From Silene conica (Eukaryota > Streptophyta > Magnoliopsida > Caryophyllales > Caryophyllaceae), in NCBI GenBank assembly GCA_029255685.2, contig CM055313.2, positions 70,286,641 to 70,350,640 of the forward strand: a DNA stretch of 64,000 nucleotides, in the 5' to 3' direction. Below the pieces are notes generated by a model. The model ran no database searches and was not told where the DNA came from. It saw only the letters and a list, made by a program, of their open reading frames with translations. The translations under genes and the position numbers were made by a program. Positions 56,500 through 64,000 of this stretch are shown in pieces; position 1 is the stretch's first letter, and every line of letters starts with the position of its first letter.

Positions 56500-59400
56500 A
56501 TGGTCAAAGGAGAAGAGTTTTGTAGAGCTCGGCCGCGATTTGTCTCCGTTAGCTTACTTATTTCATTTTTCCTATTAATTAGTTGTACCCCAAAAACTGT
56601 TGCTAAAACCAAGAAACATCCTAGTGCTCCACCTCCTATGTCTAATGCTCCATCTCCTATGTCTAATGCTCCTTCTCCATTATCTCATACCCCGACCACA
56701 ACCACGACAATATCAGAATCGGTTCCTAAAAAGTACGTCCCTAAGGATAACACGCTCATCTCGTGCGGAGCACTAACGGATGTCAACCTTCTCGACGGTC
56801 GAACATTCAAGTCCGATCCCTCAACGGTTAGTTTTCTCAACACGGATGAAGACGTAAAAGTCAACGTGGACTCGATTCCGCAAAACACGGCCTTCAAAAC
56901 CAACAACAGCAAGGTTATAATTCCGTTACCAATCCAACTATTTTTCGCAGCTCGAATTTTTCCTTTTGAAGCAACATATAAATTTCCGATCACGCAACAA
57001 GGCTTCCATTTCCTACGTCTATACTTCTACCCTCTCCCCCACCCAACCTACAACGTCTCCACCGCCGTCTTTGGTGTCGCAACCGACTCAATCGTCCTCC
57101 TACACGACTTCACCTTCCCCTCCCCTGCAATCCCTACCTTCAAAGAATACCTCATCAACATAACTTCAAACACACTCACCCTCAAATTCATCCCAAAGAC
57201 CAACTCCATAGCCTTTATCAATGCCATCGAACTCGTCTCCGTCCCCGACAATCTCATCTCCGACACTGCCTCGCCCGTTCCTCCAGCCGGCACTGTCACC
57301 GGAATATCAAACTACGCTTTCGAGGTGGCCCACCGCCTCAATGTAGGTGGGTCCCTCATAACCCCCTCAAACGACACCCTTTGGAGGACCTGGGTCCCAG
57401 ACGTGGGTTTCGACATCTTCCCAAAAGGCGGTCATAGCGTGGCGATCTCTCCGAGTGGGGTATACTACCCCTATGGAGGGGCCACACCATTTGTGGCTCC
57501 GCCATGGGTCTACGCCACGGCGGACGAGATGGCGGTTAACAATGCTAGTACGGTAGGGGTAAATTTTAACCTTACATGGAATTTACCCGTTGAAGCTAAC
57601 TATAATTACCTTGTAAGGTTACATTTTTGCGATATAGTGAGTATTACCATGGATTCGTTGTACTTTAACGTGTATGTTAATGGAGTTATGGGCGTTAATG
57701 GCCTTGATTTGTCCACTCTCACCTCTAAACTCGCCACCGCCTATTATAGGTACGTGTTCATTCTGTGTATATTAAGTCATAAACAAATTCTCATTTTAGA
57801 CGCGCTTGAAATTAAGGATAAAATGTGATCAATTTACAATAAAATGTGTACATTTGTTGATAAAAACTTACCATGAGTTTATTATTAGAATGTGTACATT
57901 TTATTGTTAAACGATCATTTTTTTTATCATAAAATGATGACATTTTTCTCGCCTAAGTTAAGACCGTCTTAATTGAGAAATAATTGCAGTACTAGTTTTG
58001 TACAAATTGAACGTGTTATATATACAATTTGGTTGTACATGATCATTGTCATAATCATTTGTAACAATGAATGTAAACAGAGATTTTGTGATCAACTCGA
58101 CAGCAATCAGAAATGGGTCAATCATAGTCCAAGTGGGGCCGACTTCAGATGGCGGATCAAGCCAAGCAAACGCAATCCTAAATGGGTTAGAGGTGATCAA
58201 AATGAGCAATTCTGCAGGTAGTCTAAGTGGCCTGTTTGATGTGAATGGTAATTACATGGGCACTGCCAGTGGGCCCAAAACCATGAAGGTATTGGCTGTG
58301 GTGGGACTAGTTATGGGAATGACGGCTTTAGTCCTTGTCTCTTCCATGTTTGTAAGGTGGCACAAGCGGCCTCAAGACTGGGAAAAGCGTAACAGTTTCT
58401 CGTCGTGGCTTCTTCCTCTCACCGCAACCAGCACTACTTTCCTCTCTAGCAGAAGCTCTAGGAAGTCTAGTGCTAGTACTGTTTTCGGTTCTAGAAAGAG
58501 CAGTATGTTTCACTCTACTAATAATGGGGTTGGTAGGTTTTTCGGCTTTGCTGAGCTCCAAGATGCGTGCAACAATTTCGACGAGAATGCTGTGATTGGA
58601 GTTGGGGGGTTTGGAAAGGTGTACATGGGTGAATTAGACGATGGGACTAAAGTGGCGATTAAGAGGGGTAATCCCCAGTCAGAACAAGGGATAAATGAGT
58701 TTCAAACTGAGATTCAGATGCTTTCCCAGCTCAGGCATCGACATTTGGTATCACTCATCGGGTATTGTGATGAGAATTCCGAGATGTGCCTAGTGTATGA
58801 GTACATGTCCAATGGTGTGCTTCGCGAGCACCTCTATGGGCCTAAACTTGTAAATCCCCTGTCTTGGAAGCAGAGGCTCGATATCATTATCGGATCAGCT
58901 CGAGGGCTACACTACCTTCACACTGGGGCTGCACATTGCATCATTCATCGGGATGTAAAAACCACAAATATTTTATTAGACGAGAATTTTGTTGCAAAGG
59001 TGAGTGACTTTGGGCTCTCCAAAGCAGCCTGCCTAATAGAACAAACTCATGTGAGTACCGCTGTTAAAGGCAGCTTTGGCTACCTTGATCCAGAGTACTT
59101 TCGAAGACAACAACTTACTGAGAAATCAGACGTGTATTCCTTCGGTGTTGTCCTTCTCGAGGTTTTGACTGCTCGTCCTGCTATAAACCCAGCCTTGCCA
59201 AGAGACCAGGTCAACTTGGCAGAGTGGGGTATGTCTAACTATCGAAAGGGGAATCTCGAGAAGATTATCGACCCTAATTTGCAAGGGACTATCAACCCGG
59301 ATTCCTTAAAGAAATATGTCGAGGCAGCAGAAAAGTGCTTGGCGGAGTATGGAGTAGATAGACCGTCAATGGGAGACGTGTTGTGGCATTTGGAGTACGC

Positions 59401-59554
59401 CTTGCAGCTCCAAGACACAAGCTCTAAGCCCGAGGTTAAGAGCATAATGATGATTCCGATGGAAGAAGCTCCCATGATTGGTTCTAATAGTGATGATCAT
59501 ACTGAAGTCGGTGTTGCAGCCTTCTCACAGATAGCCAACTTTCAGGGCAGATGA
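56500..59554 (+). CDS. CrRLK1L receptor-like kinase (malectin-like ectodomain), ERULUS/At5g61350-like
   Basis: Exons 56500-57749 and 58081-59554 encode 907 residues. Signal peptide about 1-36; proline-rich linker 40-72 with SNAPSP repeats; malectin-like domains about 85-420 (NTLISCGALTDVNLLDGRTF, GFHFLRLYFYPL, PSNDTLWRTW, VRLHFCDIV); transmembrane segment about 485-508 (VLAVVGLVMGMTALVLVSS). The kinase (about 578-855) has all key residues: VIGVGGFGKVY, VAIKRG, IIHRDVKTTNILL, SDFGLSKA and GSFGYLDPEYF. CrRLK1L kinases at the plasma membrane sense cell-wall state and RALF peptides. Kinase motifs resemble Arabidopsis At5g61350 (ERULUS, root-hair Ca2+ signalling) more than FERONIA, by recall. Start: first Met, context CACCATGG. 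Oddities are the intron and the linker. Confidence 0.9.
57750..58080 (+). other. Intron of the receptor kinase gene
   Basis: 331 bp, donor TATAG|GTACGT and acceptor AAACAG|AGATTT, AT-rich. Joining restores the malectin frame (phase 2, between TYR-TYR and DFVINST), while reading through gives early stops. Most CrRLK1L genes have no intron in the coding sequence. Confidence 0.85.
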
Positions 59555-60004
59555 AGCCAATTAAAGGCAATATCGTCTCTGCCCTGCTCCCTGGAGCTTG
59601 TGTAACATATTCCCTCCGTCCCGGTCATCTGCTTAATCTTAATTTCTTCATTTTTTTTATCTAGTTTGCTAAATTCCTGTCATAGTTTCTGAACTACTAG
59701 TAATGTCACTGATTAAACAAGGGTTGTATTCATTATTTCATATCCAATGACTCAAAGTCGGACTATTTTTTGATCCTGCATTGTAATGTATAAGAATTGA
59801 ATGTTTTCCCTGAATGATAAATTTACAGAGTATACAATATATAGGAAACTATATTTCCTATGTTAGTTAAGTCAACCTATAATTTGAGGAAGACTTAGTC
59901 TAAACTATCCTAAGTTAAAAGATTTGAATCCCATGAAATATGCTACTGATTATACGATATACGAATGATACAAGGAAATATTCTAGTGAATATTTTTATA
60001 TTCT
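59555..60004. other. 3' flank of the receptor kinase gene
   Basis: Likely 3' untranslated region and terminator. TATTCCCTCCGTCCCGGTCATCTG (59610) looks like a Stowaway/Mariner-type MITE end (CTCCCTCCGTCCC), but no partner was found nearby. Confidence 0.4.
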
Positions 60005-60601
60005 ATTATACCCCTGCAGTCGAAGCGGGGGGAGGACGGATGCTTAGACTGGATCGAAAATCGTCGAATAAAACCCGTGGGAGACCCTCAGTGAAGATGT
60101 CCGCGAATGATATTGAGACGGAACATGACGAACTAGAACCTCACCGAGAGCTACCTTTTCACGCTCAAAATGGATGTCAAGTTCGATATGCTTCGTGCGT
60201 TGATGATCAATTGGGTTACGCGAGAGATAGATGGCAGATACATTATGACAGTAGACAATAGTGGCCTTGCGGATTGGACAGTGTATTTCAAGCAGGAGGT
60301 TTCGAACCCAACAGGATTCGGCAACAACGTTGACAACCCCGCGATATTCAGCCTCGACACTTGAGCGGGAAACTGTTGCTTGTCTCTTGGATGACAAGGA
60401 GACCAAATTGTCTCCTAAGTAAACGCAATACCCAGATGTGGACCTCCGAGTGTCCGGACAGCCGGCCCAATCGGCATCCGTATAAGTGACCAGAGTATTA
60501 GTAGAAGACTCAGTAATATGTAAACCAAAATGGGATGTACCTTTTATATAACGAATTATCCGTTTCAGTGCACCATAATGAGCTTCCCATGGATCATGCA
60601 T
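60005..60601 (-). pseudogene. Truncated Copia RNase H
   Basis: Minus-strand frame ALKRIIRYIKGTSHFGLHI, TYTDADWAGCPDTRRSTSGY, SLSSKRQATVSRSSVEAEYR and RTKHIELDIHFEREKV, the RNase H end of a Copia polyprotein (Ale-like by impression). The region downstream (CTGCAGTCGAAGCGGG at 60015) is the usual end of such elements. No LTR or target duplication; the left part stops at about 60605 against an LTR fragment. Confidence 0.82.
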
Positions 60602-60619
60602 ATGTAAGCAAATTTGTTG

Positions 60620-61370
60620 AACCGCATATGATTTAAAACCCCTCGTCGCAGCGAAAAATATACAAACATGCCAAAATTTACGCGGAATTAAAACTTTAAC
60701 ATGCTTGATTAAGTACGAGGTGAATTAAACAGAACTATACATGCGGAAATAAACGAACATAGATAAGTATATAAGTCTAAGTACAAAACCAAAAGTACAA
60801 AATGCAGCCCGGGATAGCATATCCCTACAGGCACTCAACGTATAACAAAAGTCTCTACAGGCACTCAACGTACAACGCATATCCCTACAAAATGCAGCCC
60901 GGCCGGGGGTCTTTCTCCTCATTTCCATTCCCGAACCCAATATAAGTGCCGCCTGAACTTCGGGGACCTCAAACAACATATAAGTCACACGGAAGAAGTC
61001 TCAAGCAAATCGGATGAATCGATCACAAGTTAAACGAGTTTTAGTATGAAATGGGGCTACCAGCCGGCCTAGGACCGGCTACCGGTCCACTGTCTGCCAA
61101 CCCCACCATTACGGCCCTTTTAAAGTAACAAAAACAATGAGGAAGGGTTCCCAGCCGGTCGACCGTCGAGTCGGCCGCCGGTCGACCCGGCTGGGAGACC
61201 CATCTCCCTAATTCCTCTTCTCTAATATGAAGAACAACACAAGGGAGTCTCAGTCGGTGGACTGGCGGCCGGCCACTCAGCTGAGCACCCCCACATACAC
61301 GCTTTTCAAAAATGATTTTAGGAATCGGGCCTCCTAAAATCATTGAACACCTCTGCTTATAATCGTTGTA
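60620..61370. repeat. Inverted fragment of the 26209-35811 LTR family
   Basis: GCAGCCCGGGATAGCATATCC (about 60805) and the surrounding TTCCGCATG-type block are the inverse of 35600-35720. The CCAGCCGG palindromic blocks at 61055-61290 correspond to 27180-27350. A short internal tandem repeat, CTACAGGCACTCAACGTA, occurs at 60825 and 60855. Confidence 0.75.
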
Positions 61371-61555
61371 AATTTAATGAAAGGGTGTATTACCCTATCA
61401 CCCCCAAGAAAGATGTTGGGATGAATTTATACCTTCTTATAAATTCTTCTTTTTTTAAGACGGATGTAAACAAGAACTTGTGCTCAATTAATTCTTAACA
61501 TTTACTTTTTGACACTATTTATAAGTAAGTTAATTTCTAATATCGGTTTTTCTAA

Positions 61556-61719
61556 CGTGTGCCCTAAGGACAAACCTTAATAATCTTAAAAAAGAAAGAT
61601 TTTGGGAATATATCATGAAAAATTGATACGCAAATTCACATTTAGCATAATTAGTGAAATATTCTCAACATTAAGTCTTTCTCTAATTAACTTATTAACA
61701 TTTGCCCTTAGGGCACACA
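61556..61719. mobile_element. Small MITE with TGTGCCCTAAGG ends
   Basis: CGTGTGCCCTAAGGACAAA on the left and TTTGCCCTTAGGGCACACA on the right are inverted. The target duplication is unclear (TAA/TTA). A hAT element is inserted in its right end. Confidence 0.65.
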
Positions 61720-62098
61720 CAGGGACGAAGCTCGAAAGAAATGTGTGAGGGGGCCGAAAACTTATAGTATTAATCATACAATTAAATCATGTTATAATAC
61801 TATAATAACTTGATTTTTGTATGAGGAAGAAATATAAAGGATAAAAATATTAAGAAATAAAGAACAAAATATTTTATTGGAAAATGATGATAAATGAAGA
61901 GGAATAAGTATGATTGGGAAAATAAACATAACAAATACATCAAAATTTGACCATAGGGGGAATCAAACCCACAATCTAGTCATAATTAGTACTTACCAAC
62001 TAACCCATACAATTAAGTTGAGTATAATACTATACATAAATTAATTTAGTTTGAGCCCGGGCTGTGGCCCGGTGGGCCCTGCCTGTGCTTCGCCTCTG
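61720..62098. mobile_element. hAT-type element, 379 bp
   Basis: Ends CAGGGACGAAGC and, inverted, CAGAGGCGAAGC. Perfect 8-bp target duplication GGCACACA (61712-61719 and 62099-62106). No transposase. A GC-rich inverted stretch GGGCCC/GGCCC lies near the right end. Confidence 0.87.
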
Positions 62099-62429
62099 GG
62101 CACACATTATAAATATATAACATAAAATATAGTTATGTGAGATATTTTTTGAGCAGTCTTAATAAGTAAATTATGAATATCAAATTTATATAAATTATTA
62201 AATATGAACAAAATAAAATGTACATTGATAAGTGTGAAAAAGAAAACGTAAAGAAATGGATGAGACGGAGGTAGTATTACCTAAACAACTATCCTTCTTA
62301 TATGATACTTATTTAAATCTATTTTATGCTTGAAACAAATGCTATTATCTTCAAAAATTTATGTTTTATTCTATTATTAAGGTTTTCCTTCTGTGTTACA
62401 TGAACCACAAGGACAATATGCTATCAAGG

Positions 62430-62562
62430 TAGGAAGTCTCGAACTGCTATCAAGTTAGGAAGTCTCGAACTTGTATGTACTATGTATATGTAAGAAGTCT
62501 CGAACTTGTATGTACTATGTATATGTAAGAAGTCTCGAACTTGTATCTACTATGTATATGTT
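62430..62562. repeat. Minisatellite, AGAAGTCTCGAACTTGTATG unit
   Basis: Three full units of about 39 bp plus partial ones, versus about two in copy 1 (53130-53205). This is copy-number divergence after the duplication. Confidence 0.85.
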
Positions 62563-62943
62563 CTACCATCATATTAAAACATATTCGATTCAGTTGATAA
62601 CCTTAAAATCATATAAATGTACATGGGTGAATATAATGTAAAACAAAAAAAAATGGACAAATTCAATTAAATCATAATAAAGTAATTCAGTAATACTGAA
62701 TCGAGTAAATTACAATACAAAGTGTAGCAAAATTAAGGCTTAATTACAAGTGAAACTCAATTCACAATACTAATTAGTAATTACACAAATTAAAAGAATT
62801 CCCCAATAATCAGTCAGAAGATAGCTAAGTTAAATGAGCAGCCAAAATGTATAGAATTGCAGGAATGGATGGAAACCCAAATTGGCGAGAATCAGAAGAA
62901 AGGTGCTCTGCAGGGTATTCCTTTTCTGCTCCTCTGCAGTGTA

Positions 62944-63609
62944 TTACCCTATCACATTCACCCCCAAACAAGATGTTGGGATGAAAGGGTCTTGTTGATT
63001 TTCGGTGCTCTTTGCAACATCATCGTCCAAATTCCTCTTCTTCCCCTTTTCAACGCCACGTACCACACTAATTCCAACCCCAAGCTTGATTATCCACTTA
63101 AGAGTAGTTGGCTTACTTTTCTCAGGAAGACAGATTGCATTCTCCTGCAACATCCTTGAGTGACATGACCCAAAACCAGAGTTGAGTTTACACAGAATAG
63201 AACAATACCGATCACGTTCAGGCAACGCGGTTTTCGACAAATCGGCTCCACAAACCACACAAAACAGAGACTTACTTTTCTTGTCAGTACTCTTCTTCCG
63301 AGATTTCGGAAAGTAAACAAAGCGGGTATTCACCTTATAAGGACAAACACCCGTCACAACATCCAATAAATCAGGAATCTTTAAAACATCAGAAACATCA
63401 TACCCATATTCTCTTGAACAAGTGAATGCTTGCAACACATTATGATCTTTATGTTGGGTTTCAACATCAATCTTTCTCAAGCTTTTACCACCACAATCCA
63501 CACAAAAATAACCTCTGTAATTCGGATCTTTACCTTTTCCTGTAAAGAATTCCGCATTGATCATATCATTCACCCAATGTGGAAACTTCAAGTTTTCAAC
63601 ACTACCCAT
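62944..63609 (-). CDS. PLATZ-type protein, copy 2, altered C-terminus
   Basis: 221 codons. Residues 1-209 match copy 1 with about four substitutions (PEWV to PHWV; FESCH to FGSCH; VVSG to VVRG; KRTL to KRNL), so the zinc-binding core is kept. From residue 208 the tail is replaced by PFIPTSCLGVNVIG, and the conserved KGIPCRAPFF end is gone because a 50-bp patch (62938-62989) replaced the matching segment. The zinc domain could still fold. Whether loss of the tail affects function is unknown. Promoter shared with copy 1, so it may be expressed. Confidence 0.78.
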   Translation of the reverse strand: MGSVENLKFPHWVNDMINAEFFTGKGKDPNYRGYFCVDCGGKSLRKIDVETQHKDHNVLQAFTCSREYGYDVSDVLKIPDLLDVVTGVCPYKVNTRFVYFPKSRKKSTDKKSKSLFCVVCGADLSKTALPERDRYCSILCKLNSGFGSCHSRMLQENAICLPEKSKPTTLKWIIKLGVGISVVRGVEKGKKRNLDDDVAKSTENQQDPFIPTSCLGVNVIG

Positions 63610-64000
63610 TGTTTTTCTTGATGATTTTTAACTTGGGTTTCGAAAATTAAAGGAAGTATGAAAGCGAATTGAGAGTTGTTCTTGTTGTCGTTCTTGTTAT
63701 TGTTGTGGTTGAAATTGAAGTAAGAGTAGAAGAAGATTAGGGTTTGATGTGAGTAGTAAATGGGGGTGAAATCAAGAGTGAAAGTTATATAGTTGTGGGT
63801 AGGTAAAAGTAAAAGGGGTGAATTTATGAAAGAAAATAGCCTTGATGTCCAAGTGTTTTCTGTTGGTAAAATTTGATGAGGATGAGCTGTAATTCTGTCG
63901 TCTGTCTTTTCCCGCGTTTTCTTATCTACACAACGGTTATATTATCCTACTTCGACTCGGAAGTTAAACTAATCTAAAATTTCTATCACGACTTTTTTTC
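63610..64000 (-). promoter_or_regulatory. Promoter and 5' leader of PLATZ copy 2
   Basis: Nearly identical to 54229-54620, with short deletions (for example one AAAAGTAAAAGT unit near 63805). Includes the same TATA-like CTATATAACTTT. The window ends inside the duplication. Confidence 0.5.

Larger units (their letters stand above)
61474..64000. repeat. Segmental duplication, copy 2
   Basis: Matches 52508-54620 in direct orientation up to the end of the window. Differences: other insertions at 61556-62106, an expanded minisatellite at 62430-62560, a replaced patch at 62938-62989 and a number of point changes. Confidence 0.9.

Overview
This is a plant nuclear window, almost certainly from a eudicot. 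The evidence is spliced genes, plant LTR retrotransposons of Gypsy and Copia type, CACTA, MULE, hAT and Helitron elements, a plant-only PLATZ gene and a CrRLK1L receptor kinase. The recurrent short motif TACGGAGTA/TACTCCGTA and the style of the repeats would fit Caryophyllales, but that is only an impression. I see no rRNA gene, no convincing tRNA gene, no CRISPR array and no organelle insertion.

Layout. 1-779: AT-rich DNA with a degenerate GAACTGAACTTATAGG tandem array. 780-15742: a Tat-like Gypsy retrotransposon with a perfect 5-bp target duplication (TSD, CCATG). Its gag is split by a 5.3-kb CACTA element (2390-7716, TSD CAA) carrying exons of two unrelated host genes: a cyclase-associated protein and a CBS-domain protein. 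The Gypsy element also has a spliced-looking antisense gene between integrase and the 3' LTR. 16686-21975: a long-TIR MULE without transposase (9-bp TSD), hosting a second 1-kb MULE (20929-21906, 9-bp TSD) with a GRF-type zinc-finger ORF. 22029-24078: a minus-strand Helitron next to a tandem duplication.

25254-52495: a LINE-type reverse transcriptase pseudogene, itself partly duplicated, spread over 27 kb by nested insertions. A solo LTR (26209-35811) contains a gag-only Athila-like retrotransposon (27714-35054). A 15.5-kb CACTA element (36668-52206) contains a decayed Copia element (37230-49738). That Copia carries a hAT in its 5' LTR and two nested solo LTRs in its 3' LTR. A Helitron (49955-51544) lies near the CACTA right end.

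52496-64000 is the only ordinary gene space. Two nearly identical PLATZ-type zinc-binding genes, both on the minus strand, lie in a direct segmental duplication about 9.4 kb apart. Between them is one intact receptor kinase of the CrRLK1L family (56500-59554, one intron). The second PLATZ copy has lost its conserved C-terminus through a local sequence replacement. The rest is Copia and LTR debris and small hAT or MITE elements.

The intact host genes are the receptor kinase and PLATZ copy 1, with copy 2 altered. Everything else is mobile DNA, so the window is best read as a layered insertion history. I found no new multi-gene system. The most unusual items are the two-gene CACTA capture inside a retrotransposon, the altered PLATZ duplicate, the MULE carrying a GRF finger, and the antisense retrotransposon gene. 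All boundaries were read by eye from termini and target duplications.
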